The notes beneath the pieces are model-generated. The model saw nothing but the letters and a program-made list of their open reading frames with translations, ran no database searches and was not told the origin of the DNA. Below are positions 1 through 8,851 of a DNA stretch of 50,384 nt, piece by piece. This DNA comes from Jannaschia rubra (lineage in GTDB: Bacteria; Pseudomonadota; Alphaproteobacteria; Rhodobacterales; Rhodobacteraceae). Numbering within the stretch: the stretch's first letter is position 1; every line of letters starts with the position of its first letter. The stretch is taken from positions 1 to 50,384 of the forward strand of contig NZ_CXPG01000005.1 in the NCBI RefSeq assembly GCF_001403735.1, written 5' to 3'. Both the position numbers and the translations under genes were made by a program.

Positions 1-2
1 AC

Positions 3-242
3 GGCGCCCTCGTGGACGGTCACGAGGCCGAGATGACCTGGTCCCGCGCCGGCGCGGCGACGATCATCATCGACCACACCGCCGTGCCGGGCGCCCTGCG
101 CGGCCGCGGCGTGGGCCAGGCCCTGGTGCGCCGCGCGGTCGAGGATGCCCGCGCCGAAGGCCGCAGGATCGTGCCCCTCTGCCCCTTCGCCCGCGCACAG
201 ATCGCAAGACACCCCCAATGGCAGGACGTGCTGGAAGGTTGA
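3..242 (+). CDS. GNAT-family N-acetyltransferase (YjdJ-like), 5' truncated
   Basis: The reading frame is already open at the window edge and ends at the TGA at 240-242, so only about 79 C-terminal codons are visible. The segment IIIDHTAVP followed by LRGRGVGQALV is the beta-strand and the acetyl-CoA pyrophosphate-binding loop (R-G-x-G-V-G) of small GNAT proteins of the YjdJ type, which are about 90-100 residues long. The tail CPFARAQIARHP is also typical of that family (conserved Cys-Pro-Phe and His-Pro). The GTG at position 12 is unlikely to be the true start because homology continues upstream of it. The substrate is unknown. Confidence is high for the family and low for any function. Confidence 0.8.
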   Translation, partial: GALVDGHEAEMTWSRAGAATIIIDHTAVPGALRGRGVGQALVRRAVEDARAEGRRIVPLCPFARAQIARHPQWQDVLEG

Positions 243-756
243 TAGATTCCGGTCCGAAGGTATTCACCCTGCAAGAAACGCCATCCCATCCGTTCGGCTG
301 GGAAAGATGGCTGGGACGGACGCCCCGCAAGACTTGTCGAGCGGTGCGCCGTCGCTAGGTCGTCCGTCGCCGGAATGACCGTCGTGCCGGATGGCGATCA
401 CCGGCGATCCGGGATCCATCGCGCGACATGAATCGGATGAATCGTGGCCCGGGACCGCGCGATCGATCCGCCGGCGCTGGCCTTCGCGTCTCGGGCGGTG
501 TTTTCCATCGCCTTCGGTCCCGGCGCGCGATGCGTCCAACCACCGTATCGCCGCGGAACTTTCCGGGATCGCCCAAGCGCGATGTCGGATGCCGACCCTT
601 GTTTCGCTGGCGGTGACGAGCGGATCACGCCATCACGTCGCGAAAAGCCGTGGCCCTGGCACCGCGTCTCCGCGCGAAAGATCGCCCACGTCCGGCCGCC
701 GCGGAAACCCACCTGCCTTCCTTCGGCGCGCCGACCGTGAGAGACCTGTCGTCGCC
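243..756. other. Intergenic region, no gene recognised
   Basis: About 510 bases lie between the GNAT stop and the cardiolipin synthase start. An open frame runs through 391-756 in phase with the cardiolipin synthase, but its translation is Arg/Pro/Ser-rich and has no family resemblance, so I treat it as non-coding leader. I see no RNA gene or clear terminator. The promoter of the cardiolipin synthase should lie here. Confidence 0.5.
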
Positions 757-2202
757 ATGCCCGATTTCACCAACCTGCTTTCCATCGCCGTGACGCTTTA
801 CGTGGTGGGAGCGACGATCTTCATCGTGTCGGAAAACCGGCGTCCGCAGTCGAGTTTCGCCTGGCTGTTCCTGTTCTTCACGCTGCCCGTCGTCGCGCCT
901 GTCCTCTATGTGCTGTTCGGGCGGATGCGCGGGGGCGTCGGGCGGACGCGCACCCTGACGCGGCACGACCTGCCCGGGCACCTGGTCCAGACGCTCGACC
1001 GATTGCAGGCGGAGCATGTGCGGGCGATCGAAGACCTGGCGGGATGGCATTACCCGCGCGACCGGCTGGCGCGGATGATCCATTCCAACTCGAACGTCTA
1101 CGTCACCCTGTCGAACCGGGTGGAACTGCTGCAGGACGCATCCCGCCAATACCCGCGTCTGATGGACGACCTGCGCGCCGCGCGGTCGAGCATTCACCTG
1201 CAATACTACATCTGGGAGAACGACACCGTCAGCGCGGAGTTCGAGGCGATCCTGATCGAGCGGGCGGCGGCGGGGGTCGAGGTGCGGCTGCTCTATGATC
1301 CGGTGGGATCCATCGGCTCCTTCGGCCCGTTCCGGCAGCGGGCCTTGCGCGCGGCGGGCATCGACGTCCGGCCCTATTCGCCGCTTTGGCGGGTGCATAC
1401 CATCTCCTATCGCAACCATCGCAAGATCGCGGTGATCGACGGACGGATCGGCCATACCGGGGGCCTGAACATCGGCAAGCAGCACCTCGACCCCGGCCGG
1501 GGGTTCGCCCGCTGGCGCGACACCAATCTGCGGCTCGAAGGCGCGGCTGTGCTCGCGCTCCAGGGGGTCTTCGCCATCGACTGGTCGAACGCCACGCGCG
1601 AACGGCTGCTCGGCCCCGAATACTTCCCCGAGGCGCCGCCCTTGGACGACAACCTGCCGGTGCAGCTTTGCCTTTCGGGGCCCGATTCCGAATGGCGCGC
1701 GGTGCGGCAGCAGTATTTCGCCATGATCGTCGGCGCACGCCGGCGGGTGCGGGTGCAGACGCCGTTCTTCATCCTCGACGACACGGTGATGGAGGCGCTG
1801 AAGGCCGCCGCGCTCGCCGGGGTCGACGTGTCGGTGATGATCTCGGCGCGCGGTCCGGGACAGCACGTCCCTTACTGGGCCGCCAACACCTTCAAGGCCG
1901 AGGCGGCTGAGGCGGGGGTGGAGGTCTTGCTCTATGAGGACGGCTATCTGCATGCCAAGACGGTGACGGTGGACGGCGAGGTCGCCTCCGTCGGGTCGGG
2001 CAACTGGGACATCCGGTCCTTCTCGATCAACTACGAGCTGAACGCGCTCGTCTACGATGCCCGGCTGGCCGGCGATCTCGAAGCGGCCTATGACGCGGAC
2101 CGCGCCGCCTGCCGGGTCTTCGACGCTGACGCCTACCGCGCGCTGCCGTTCTGGATGCGGCTGCGGGATTCGGCCGCGCGACTGGTGTCGCCACTGATGT
2201 AG
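757..2202 (+). CDS. cls: Cardiolipin synthase (phospholipase D superfamily)
   Basis: A 481-residue membrane enzyme that joins two phosphatidylglycerol molecules into cardiolipin and glycerol. The N-terminus has two hydrophobic segments (about residues 5-22 and 35-55) with the SSFAWLF / PVVAPVLY pattern of bacterial Cls. Both PLD catalytic HKD motifs are present: H221-x-K223-x4-D228 (HRKIAVID) and H399-x-K401-x4-D406 (HAKTVTVD), each followed by the expected Gly/Ser-Asn segment (GGLNIG; GSGNWDIRS). I chose the ATG at 757 because it gives the usual family length and starts just before the first membrane segment; the in-frame start at 391 adds sequence without homology. It converges on the next gene with only 10 bases between stops. 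Confidence 0.93.
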   Translation: MPDFTNLLSIAVTLYVVGATIFIVSENRRPQSSFAWLFLFFTLPVVAPVLYVLFGRMRGGVGRTRTLTRHDLPGHLVQTLDRLQAEHVRAIEDLAGWHYPRDRLARMIHSNSNVYVTLSNRVELLQDASRQYPRLMDDLRAARSSIHLQYYIWENDTVSAEFEAILIERAAAGVEVRLLYDPVGSIGSFGPFRQRALRAAGIDVRPYSPLWRVHTISYRNHRKIAVIDGRIGHTGGLNIGKQHLDPGRGFARWRDTNLRLEGAAVLALQGVFAIDWSNATRERLLGPEYFPEAPPLDDNLPVQLCLSGPDSEWRAVRQQYFAMIVGARRRVRVQTPFFILDDTVMEALKAAALAGVDVSVMISARGPGQHVPYWAANTFKAEAAEAGVEVLLYEDGYLHAKTVTVDGEVASVGSGNWDIRSFSINYELNALVYDARLAGDLEAAYDADRAACRVFDADAYRALPFWMRLRDSAARLVSPLM

Positions 2203-2212
2203 GCGCGGGCCC

Positions 2213-3781
2213 TCAGGTCAGCTTCCGACCCAGCAGGGTGCCCGGACCCGCGCCGGTGCTGGCGCCCGGCCAGACGGCCGCGCCGGTGTGGTAGAGACCT
2301 TCGAGCGGCGTGGCGCCGTCGGATCGGCCACGCATCGGCCGGAAGATGGCGTTCTGCGACAGGTGGTGGCTGCCGCAGACCTGGTCGCCGCCCACGAGGT
2401 TGGGGTTGTCGGCCTCCAGGTCCAGGGGCGAGACGCAGCGCATCCCCAGGATCAGGTCGCGCAGGCCGGGCGCGTGACGCTCCACGATGTCGAGCGCGCG
2501 CTCGGCGAAGGGCGCGAGCGCGGCGTCCCAGTCGGTCGCCTCGATCTCCCCCGCGGCATCGCCCCGGATCTCGCCCGGCACCATCCGCACCTGCAGCCAG
2601 AGGGCGTGCCTGCCTTCCGGCGCGCGGCTGGGGTCGATGGCCGTGGGCTGGCCCACGACGATCATCGGCTCCTCCGGCAGAAGGCCCGCGAGCGGCTGCT
2701 GGTAAGCCCGTGCCATCATGTCGAGCGTGGGCGCGATGGTGACATAGGCATAGTCGCGCAGCGCTTCCCCGGCACGCCAATGGGGCAGGTCCGACAGGGC
2801 GAGGTGGATCATCACCGTGCCCGGCGCGTGGCGGAAGGTGGCGAGCCCCTCGTCATAGCGCGCGTCGCCGGTGCCCCCCGTCAGACGGGCCATCGCGCGG
2901 GGGGCGACGTTGGCGACGATGGCCTTCTCCGCGCCGATCCGCCGTCCGTCCGACGTCTCGACCGCCTCGGCACGGATGTCGTCGTGCAGGATGCGCGTGA
3001 CCTCGACCCCGCATTCGACGGTGCCGCCCTGTGCCTCGATCTCGGCTACCATGGCGCGGATGATCGTGTCGGAGCCGCCCCGGCCCAGATACATGCCCCC
3101 CGCCTGGTCGCCGAAGGCTTCGAGATAGGGAAAGATCGCGCCCGAGGCCACGTCGGGCGCATAGTCGATGTGCATCCCCCAAGGCGCCAGCGCGGCGCGG
3201 ATCTTCTCGGACTCGAACGTCCGGCCCAGCCATTCGCGGGGCGAGGAGAGGAGGAACCGCGCGATGTCCAGCGTCCCGCCCCGGCCGTTCTGGCGCAGTG
3301 CGTTGAACCCGAGCCCGCTCAGCGCGGTCCATTTCATCGGGCTGGCCATCAGCCCGCCGATGATGGCGGATCGCGCGGGAAACCCGTGGGTCAGATCTCT
3401 CCAGGCCGCCGCATCCCGCTCCGACAGCGCCGCCACGCGGGCGAGGTTGGCCTGCATGTCGGTACCCACGCCGAACCACGTCCCGTCGTCGTAGACGGAG
3501 GCAAAACAATGATCCGCCTTCACGAACTCCGCCCCCTGTCGCTCCAGCGCCGGGCCGAAGTCGCCGTAGAAGGCCGAGTTGCGGAAGTTCGACAGGTTCA
3601 TCGCCGCCCAGTCGTGGCGGAACCCCGGCTCGGTCAGCTCCTGCGTCTTGACCGCGCCGCCGGGCGTGCCGGCGCGCTCCAGCACCCTGACCGACCAGCC
3701 CGCCCGCAGCAGGTAGAGCGCGCAGACGAGGCTGTTGTGCCCCGACCCGATGATGACGGCGTCCTGCGTGTCCTGGGTCAT
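2213..3781 (-). CDS. Phytoene-desaturase-like / PYROXD2-type FAD oxidoreductase
   Basis: A 522-residue FAD-dependent oxidoreductase. The N-terminal Rossmann motif V-I-I-G-S-G-H-N-S-L with LERAGTPGGA beginning 24 residues later is the dinucleotide-binding signature of the CrtI/PYROXD2 family. The C-terminal AAVWPGAS.GAGPGTLLG segment matches the family's closing FAD-binding motif. The start at 3781 has GGAGGA seven bases upstream; an earlier in-frame ATG at 3841 would overlap the preceding intergenic space and is less likely. No phytoene synthase or other carotenoid gene is present, so carotenoid desaturation is unsupported; PYROXD2-like proteins have poorly defined substrates. It lies 70 bases downstream of the flippase-like gene on the same strand and may be co-transcribed with it. 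Confidence 0.82.
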   Translation of the reverse strand: MTQDTQDAVIIGSGHNSLVCALYLLRAGWSVRVLERAGTPGGAVKTQELTEPGFRHDWAAMNLSNFRNSAFYGDFGPALERQGAEFVKADHCFASVYDDGTWFGVGTDMQANLARVAALSERDAAAWRDLTHGFPARSAIIGGLMASPMKWTALSGLGFNALRQNGRGGTLDIARFLLSSPREWLGRTFESEKIRAALAPWGMHIDYAPDVASGAIFPYLEAFGDQAGGMYLGRGGSDTIIRAMVAEIEAQGGTVECGVEVTRILHDDIRAEAVETSDGRRIGAEKAIVANVAPRAMARLTGGTGDARYDEGLATFRHAPGTVMIHLALSDLPHWRAGEALRDYAYVTIAPTLDMMARAYQQPLAGLLPEEPMIVVGQPTAIDPSRAPEGRHALWLQVRMVPGEIRGDAAGEIEATDWDAALAPFAERALDIVERHAPGLRDLILGMRCVSPLDLEADNPNLVGGDQVCGSHHLSQNAIFRPMRGRSDGATPLEGLYHTGAAVWPGASTGAGPGTLLGRKLT

Positions 3782-3851
3782 GGGGCGTTCCTCCGGCGGA
3801 TGGCATCCCCTTCGAGGTATGCCCTGCGCCCCGAAGGGCAAGGCCGGGGTC

Positions 3852-4805
3852 TCAGGCGTCCCGCGACGGCAGCGTCATCCAGAGCCAGGCGCCCGGCAGC
3901 GAGGCCACGACGCTGCCCAGGACGAAGGCCAGCAGCGACACCGGAACGGAGGTTTCGGGCGGGATGCCGAACTGCGCCAGGACCACGGCGAAGGCCGCGT
4001 CGCGGGTGCCCACGCCCGCGAAGGTGATCGGCACCAGTTCCACCAGGCTGACCAGCGGCAGCGCGATCAGGAAGTGCCAGACCGCGATATCCGCATCGAA
4101 GGTCAGCGCGCAGGTCCAGAGGAACACCGCCCGGAACACCTGAAGCAGCAGCGCCAGCACGAAGGCCCAGGCCATCATCCGCCGGTTGCGGAAGGTATCC
4201 AGCGCCTCGAACGCGCGCCCGACGAGCAGGTGCGGGCGATCGAAACGGGACATGGCGCGCAGCACGGCGCGGCGCAGCCCCCGGTGCATGACCGCTCCCA
4301 CCCCCGCCACGATCGCCAGCAGCCCCCCCGCGCCCCAGAGGACCAGGTCGTCGCGCAGCGCCGAAGGCAGCAGCGCGACGGCGAGCAGGGCGAGGACGAC
4401 CTGCGCCAGCAGCGACAGCACCCGGTCGGCCAGCACCGAGGAGACCGCGACGACCCCCCCCGTCGCGCGCGAGAGGCCGAGCACGCGCATCGCCTCCGTC
4501 CCGATGGTGCCGGGCAGGAACAGGCCCGCGAAGGCACTGACGAAGGTCAGCCGTACGAAGACCATGGTGCCGACGCCCAGGGCCGGATCAACCAGCCGCG
4601 ACCAGCGATAGCCCGAGAAGGCCATGAGACCCACGCCCGTCGCCACGGCGAGCGCCAGATACCCCGGACGCGCGTCCAGAAGCGTGTCGGCCATGGCCCG
4701 CAGGTCCAGAAGGCTCAGCAGGAACAGGATCAGCACGAGGCCCAGCCCGTAGCGGACCCAGGGCCGCCGCAGCAGGGCGCGCAGGCTCCGGGTCACGCCT
4801 GCCAC
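3852..4805 (-). CDS. Lysylphosphatidylglycerol-synthase TM / AglD-like flippase-family membrane protein
   Basis: A polytopic membrane protein of about 317 residues with roughly eight hydrophobic segments. The pattern SGYRWSRLVDP, then FLPGTIGTEAMRVLGLSR and VLADRVLSLLAQ, then ITFAGVGTRDAA is characteristic of the LPG_synthase_TM family (UPF0104), whose members include MprF flippase domains and putative lipid-linked-sugar translocases. It carries no soluble catalytic domain. The start is either GTG at 4805 or GTG at 4796; I chose 4805 because it lies immediately after the stop of the upstream deacetylase (TGA-C-GTG). Context with a glycosyltransferase and a NodB-type deacetylase suggests it moves or helps assemble a glycolipid. 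That role is inference. Confidence 0.82.
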   Translation of the reverse strand: MAGVTRSLRALLRRPWVRYGLGLVLILFLLSLLDLRAMADTLLDARPGYLALAVATGVGLMAFSGYRWSRLVDPALGVGTMVFVRLTFVSAFAGLFLPGTIGTEAMRVLGLSRATGGVVAVSSVLADRVLSLLAQVVLALLAVALLPSALRDDLVLWGAGGLLAIVAGVGAVMHRGLRRAVLRAMSRFDRPHLLVGRAFEALDTFRNRRMMAWAFVLALLLQVFRAVFLWTCALTFDADIAVWHFLIALPLVSLVELVPITFAGVGTRDAAFAVVLAQFGIPPETSVPVSLLAFVLGSVVASLPGAWLWMTLPSRDA

Positions 4806-4806
4806 G

Positions 4807-5967
4807 TCAATAAACCGCCCGGCCCGAGACCCGGCGCAGGACCTTGGCCAGCAGGATCGCCGCCATCGACCGGCGGCCCCGGCCCGGCAGCCGCCGCAGA
4901 TAGTCGGACTTGAGCCGCACGCTGCGGAACGGATCGTCGCCCGCGCGGTTCCCCCGCCGCTCGGGCAGAAGGCCCCAGAAGGTGCTGGCGTGCCCCGTCT
5001 CGCGCGCCGCCGCGACGGCCGCCTCCGACCCCAGCGTATAGGGCAGGCAGAGGTGGCGCACCCTGTGCCCCGGCAGCCGCGCCTCGATGATCCGCCGCGC
5101 TTCCGCAAGGCTGTGGCGCATTGCGGCGTGCGTCTCGTCGGGCGCCTCGGCGGTGCCGATGGGCAGGCCCGCCTTCCGCCGTTCCTCCACCACCCCATGC
5201 AGCCTGTCGCGCCAGTTGGGCGCGTCGAACCGGCCCCCGGCCGCATCCCGCAGGTCGGCGATCAGCCCGGCGTCGGGGCGAAAGGCGGGCGCCCCCGACA
5301 TCCGCGAGGTGGTCTCGAACAGCGGATAGCCGAGGGCGGAGTCCTCCTCCCCCGGTTCGTCGCCCGTTGCGAAGGGGATGTCGAAGGGCGCCGTGCGGTC
5401 GCGGGGGCCGACGAAGCCCAGAACGCGGTCCGACGCCGGCACCTTGTGATGGAACAGCGTATGCGACTGGAAATCCACGAGGCCGGAGCGCGCCATCGCC
5501 GCGATCTCGGGCCAGGTCATCAGGTCGGGGTCCGCGCTCGCCAGTCCTTCGGGGCGGTCGTCGGTCGTGGGCCGCACCCCGTCCGCGTCGCGGATGTAGC
5601 CGGGGATCAGGAAGACCACGGCCGTCATCCCGTAACGCCGCAGCAGGGGAAACCCATGGCTCCAGACGCTCGCCCGCCCGTCGTCGATGGTCAGCAGGAC
5701 CGCGCGGTTCGGCATGGGGCGCCGCCCGGCCAGCGCCTCGACGAAGGCGTCGCAGTCGAGCGTGCGATAGCCGTTGCCGGCAAGGAACTTCAGGTCCGCC
5801 TCGAACTCCGCCGCGTCGATGCTGTGATAGACGAAGACCGGGATCTCGCCCTGCAGCGCCTTGGGTCGCCGCGCGCCAACGAAGCCGGGATAGCGGCCGC
5901 GCGTCAGGCTGGCGACCTCCGCCCCCATCTCGGCGGCGGTGCCGAGCGCCTTGCGGAGGCGCTTCAT
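4807..5967 (-). CDS. NodB-type polysaccharide deacetylase
   Basis: A 386-residue carbohydrate esterase 4 (NodB homology) protein. PVFVYHSID opens the domain. LLTIDDG (D95, D96) supplies the catalytic base and a metal ligand, and DFQSHTLFHHK (H169, H173/H174) supplies the His-x3-His metal ligands. Such enzymes remove acetyl groups from GlcNAc-containing glycans or related substrates. There is no clear signal peptide (N-terminus MKRLRKALG), so a cytoplasmic or membrane-surface glycan intermediate is plausible. The ATG at 5967 overlaps the stop of the upstream glycosyltransferase as ATGA, indicating translational coupling. The much longer frame extending to 7122 is only overlap with the neighbour's antisense space. 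Confidence 0.86.
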   Translation of the reverse strand: MKRLRKALGTAAEMGAEVASLTRGRYPGFVGARRPKALQGEIPVFVYHSIDAAEFEADLKFLAGNGYRTLDCDAFVEALAGRRPMPNRAVLLTIDDGRASVWSHGFPLLRRYGMTAVVFLIPGYIRDADGVRPTTDDRPEGLASADPDLMTWPEIAAMARSGLVDFQSHTLFHHKVPASDRVLGFVGPRDRTAPFDIPFATGDEPGEEDSALGYPLFETTSRMSGAPAFRPDAGLIADLRDAAGGRFDAPNWRDRLHGVVEERRKAGLPIGTAEAPDETHAAMRHSLAEARRIIEARLPGHRVRHLCLPYTLGSEAAVAAARETGHASTFWGLLPERRGNRAGDDPFRSVRLKSDYLRRLPGRGRRSMAAILLAKVLRRVSGRAVY

Positions 5968-7019
5968 GCGAACCGCCCGACGGCGCACCAGTAGCCCGCG
6001 AGCACCCGGCTCGCCCCCCGGACCAACCGGCGCAGCGCCGGGCCGGACCGCCGCACCGGCACCGTGAGGCGGCCGGCGTGCAGCACCCGCCCGTCGCCCA
6101 CCCGCCGGGTCGCGGCGATCCGCCGCCGGTCCGCTCCGATCCCGCGCCGCAGCCCCCAGACGTCGCGCACCGCCCGGCCATAGTCGCCAAGGCCCCCCGC
6201 GATCCATAGGAAGCCGATCAGCACCGCCTCGAACGGGATCAGCAGCGGCGCAAGCAGGATCAGCGTGCGCAAGCGGTACATCTTGAACAGGATCAGCAGC
6301 CGGTTGCGGATCTGCCCGTAATATCGCGGCGTGCCGCGGATGCGGGCGTGGTACACCACGGCATCGGGCACCGAATAGCATGCCCGCCCCGCGATCATCA
6401 TGCGGTGGTGCAATTCCCCGTCGTCGCCCCAGCCGATCACGAAATCCTCGTCGTAGCCGCCCACCTCGCCCAGCCGGTCGCGGTCGAGAAGCTGGATGCC
6501 GCAGCCGATGCCCCGCACCGGCCCCCGCGCGCGCAGCGTGGCATGGTCCATCGACGAATCCTGCGACCAGCACAGGAAATGCAGGTTGTGGCTGCGGTTG
6601 CAGATCTGCCCCGACCCGTCGTCGAACAGCACGACCGGCGTGCAGGCCGCGGCGTCGGCCCGTTCCGCGAGCACCGCCTGCATCCGGTGCACGGCCTCCG
6701 GCGCGAAGGTCACGTCGTTGTCCGAGATCAGCACGAAGCGGTGCCGCGCCGCCGCCAGTCCCGCGTTGCGGACGACCGAGGTGCGCCCGGTGTTCTGCGG
6801 CAGGCGCACGATCCGAACGTCGGGATAGGCCGCGGCGACGAGGTCCGGCCCGCCGTCCGTCGATCCGTCGTCCACCAGGATGACCTCCGCGGGCGGCGGC
6901 TCCTGCGACAGGATCGAGGCGAGCGTCCGCAGGACATAGTCCGCGCCGTTGTAGTTGATGACCGCGCAGGAATAGGGCGGCGCGTCGACCCGGTCGGGCC
7001 TGCCGGACGGATTGTCCAT
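5964..7019 (-). CDS. Glycosyltransferase family 2
   Basis: A 351-residue GT-A glycosyltransferase. SCAVINYNGADYVLRTLASI with ILVDDGSTDG and the metal-binding SDNDVTF (DxD-like) segment define GT2. G-W-G-D-D-G-E-L near residue 195 resembles the acceptor-site GxED element of rhamnosyl/galactosyl-transferase-like GT2 enzymes. A hydrophobic stretch (LLAPLLIPFEAVLIGFLWI) follows the catalytic domain and may anchor the protein to the membrane. The start at 7019 is preceded by GGGGGAGA. It heads a leftward operon with the deacetylase (4-base overlap) and flippase-like gene, suggesting synthesis, deacetylation and translocation of a surface glycolipid. Sugar donor unknown. Confidence 0.88.
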   Translation of the reverse strand: MDNPSGRPDRVDAPPYSCAVINYNGADYVLRTLASILSQEPPPAEVILVDDGSTDGGPDLVAAAYPDVRIVRLPQNTGRTSVVRNAGLAAARHRFVLISDNDVTFAPEAVHRMQAVLAERADAAACTPVVLFDDGSGQICNRSHNLHFLCWSQDSSMDHATLRARGPVRGIGCGIQLLDRDRLGEVGGYDEDFVIGWGDDGELHHRMMIAGRACYSVPDAVVYHARIRGTPRYYGQIRNRLLILFKMYRLRTLILLAPLLIPFEAVLIGFLWIAGGLGDYGRAVRDVWGLRRGIGADRRRIAATRRVGDGRVLHAGRLTVPVRRSGPALRRLVRGASRVLAGYWCAVGRFA

Positions 7020-7264
7020 CGATCTGTCTCCCCCTGCCGCGAAAAGGCGTCGCGCTGCCGGATACCCCGCCCGGCCGTCGCTGCGGACCTGCGCAGAATC
7101 GTCCCCGTCCGATACAGGACAAACCGGACGGCGGTCATGGGCTAAATGACGACCGTGTCGAAGTCATCTCCTGACCCGCGCCCCCATCCGGGGCTTGGCC
7201 GGGCCCCCGATCCATGCGTAACCTGACCGCGCAGGGCGATGGCCCGACCGAGGGGAGACGACAC

Positions 7265-8767
7265 ATGCTGAAGCCCGGATTCGCGATCCTTCTGCTCACC
7301 ACCGCCGCGGGCGGCGCCATGGCGCAGGACAGCGCCCCCGATGCCTGCGCCGCGCTTTCGGGCCTGGGCCTCGCCGACACCGCCGTCGCCCTCGCCGCCG
7401 AGGTCGAGGCGGCGGGCGACCTGCCGCCCTATTGCCGTGTCGCCGGCACGATCCGCCCTGCCATCGGGTTCGAGGTTCGCCTGCCGGCCAGCGACTGGAA
7501 CGGCAAGTTCTACATGGCCGGCTGCGGCGGCTTCTGCGGCAAGGTCGACGCCGAGTCCCCCAATACCTTCAACGCGATCAACCACGCGCTCCGCCGCGGC
7601 TACGCCACGGCCACCATGGACGGCGGCCACTGGGGCACCGGCTCGACCGACGCGCGATGGGCGGCCGCCGACCCCGTGGCCGAGGCCGACTGGGGCTACC
7701 GCGCGGTGGAGCAGACGACGCGCGTGGCCAAGGCCCTGACCGAAGCCTATTATGACGCGGCGCCGGAACGGTCCTATTTCGACGGCTGCTCCACGGGTGG
7801 GCGGATGGCCAACATGGCGGCGCTGCGGATGCCCGATGCCTTCGACGGCATCATCTCGGGCGCCCCGGCGCTCGACTATCCGGGCCTCGTGGGCACGTCC
7901 TTCGCCTGGATCGCGCAGGCCAACGACGACGGCTCGGGCGGGCGCATCCTCGATTCGGCCGACGCGCAGATCGTGGCCGGGGCCGTGACGGCGCAATGCG
8001 ACGCCGCAGACGGGGTCGAGGACGGGATGGTTTCCGACCCCGCCACCTGCGACTTCGACCCATCGACCCTCGACCTCTCGCCCGAAAAGATCTCCGTGCT
8101 GGAGGCGTGGTATTCCGAACCGGCGGACAGCCAGGGCCGCAGCCTCTTTCCCGCCAGCGTGCCGGTCGGCTCCGAACCCTTCTGGCCGCTCTGGCTCACC
8201 GGCCTGCCCGGCGGCGGCGGCGCGCTCGTGCCCGAGGCGTTCGGCCCGAACTTCCTGCGCTACATGGCCTTCCCTGACGATCCCGGCGCGGATTACGGCC
8301 CGCAGGACTTCGACTTCGACACCGACCCGGCACGCATGGCGCCGCAGGAGGCGATCTACAACTCCGACGACCCCGATCTCGGCGCCTTTGCGGAAAGCGG
8401 CGGCAAGCTTCTGATGTATCACGGCTGGGCCGACGCCATCGTCTTTCCGGGCAAGACCGTCGACTATTTCGAGACGCTCGGCCAGACCACCGAAGGCGAC
8501 TTCGCCCGGCTGTTCATGATCCCCGGCATGGATCACTGCGGCATCCAGGGAACCGGGCCGGGCATCGCGCAGGACGGCTTCGACGCGCTCGGCGCGCTCG
8601 ACGCCTGGGTCGAGACCGGCACCCCGCCCGACAGCCTGCCCACCACCAAGGTCGTGGACGGCACGCCCCAGTGGTCCCGCCCGGTCTGCGCCTGGCCCGC
8701 CCGCGCGGCCTTCGGCGGCGAGGGCGACTGGCGCGACGCGGCGAACTGGACCTGCGAGGAAGGCTGA
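7265..8767 (+). CDS. Secreted tannase / feruloyl esterase family hydrolase
   Basis: A 500-residue alpha/beta hydrolase of the tannase/feruloyl-esterase family, likely periplasmic or secreted: the N-terminus MLKPGFAILLLTTAAGGAMA is a signal peptide with probable cleavage before QDSAP. The nucleophile motif G-C-S176-T-G-G, preceded by SYFD and followed by GRMANMAALRMPDAFDGI, matches the family; the paired Cys at 175 and the CEEG tail are consistent with the disulfides seen in it. The GMDHCGIQGTG segment supplies the catalytic His region. The ATG at 7265 has GAGGGGAGA nine bases upstream. Family members cleave aromatic acid esters such as feruloyl, galloyl or PET-derived MHET esters; the substrate here cannot be told. 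No aromatic-degradation gene adjoins it. Confidence 0.85.
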   Translation: MLKPGFAILLLTTAAGGAMAQDSAPDACAALSGLGLADTAVALAAEVEAAGDLPPYCRVAGTIRPAIGFEVRLPASDWNGKFYMAGCGGFCGKVDAESPNTFNAINHALRRGYATATMDGGHWGTGSTDARWAAADPVAEADWGYRAVEQTTRVAKALTEAYYDAAPERSYFDGCSTGGRMANMAALRMPDAFDGIISGAPALDYPGLVGTSFAWIAQANDDGSGGRILDSADAQIVAGAVTAQCDAADGVEDGMVSDPATCDFDPSTLDLSPEKISVLEAWYSEPADSQGRSLFPASVPVGSEPFWPLWLTGLPGGGGALVPEAFGPNFLRYMAFPDDPGADYGPQDFDFDTDPARMAPQEAIYNSDDPDLGAFAESGGKLLMYHGWADAIVFPGKTVDYFETLGQTTEGDFARLFMIPGMDHCGIQGTGPGIAQDGFDALGALDAWVETGTPPDSLPTTKVVDGTPQWSRPVCAWPARAAFGGEGDWRDAANWTCEEG

Positions 8768-8771
8768 GCGA

Positions 8772-8795
8772 CCGAGGGCCGCTGACGGCCCGTCG
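8772..8795 (+). terminator. Possible stem-loop terminator after the esterase
   Basis: GGGCC (8776-8780) pairs with GGCCC (8787-8791) around a six-base loop, and CCGA/TCGG can extend the stem across a bulged G. No T-tract follows, so its strength as an intrinsic terminator is doubtful. Confidence 0.4.
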
Positions 8796-8851
8796 GGAGG
8801 CGTGCCCGTCCCTCTTGGACCCGCGGAGGTGCTTGCCATGGGCCCCGCCGC

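Noticed and set aside
391-756. N-terminal extension of cardiolipin synthase
   Set aside because: Adds 122 residues without membrane or domain features; the ATG at 757 gives the normal family length.
2213-3781. Carotenoid biosynthesis role for the phytoene-desaturase-like gene
   Set aside because: No phytoene synthase, cyclase or GGPP synthase is present in the window, and the N-terminus fits the PYROXD2 branch at least as well.
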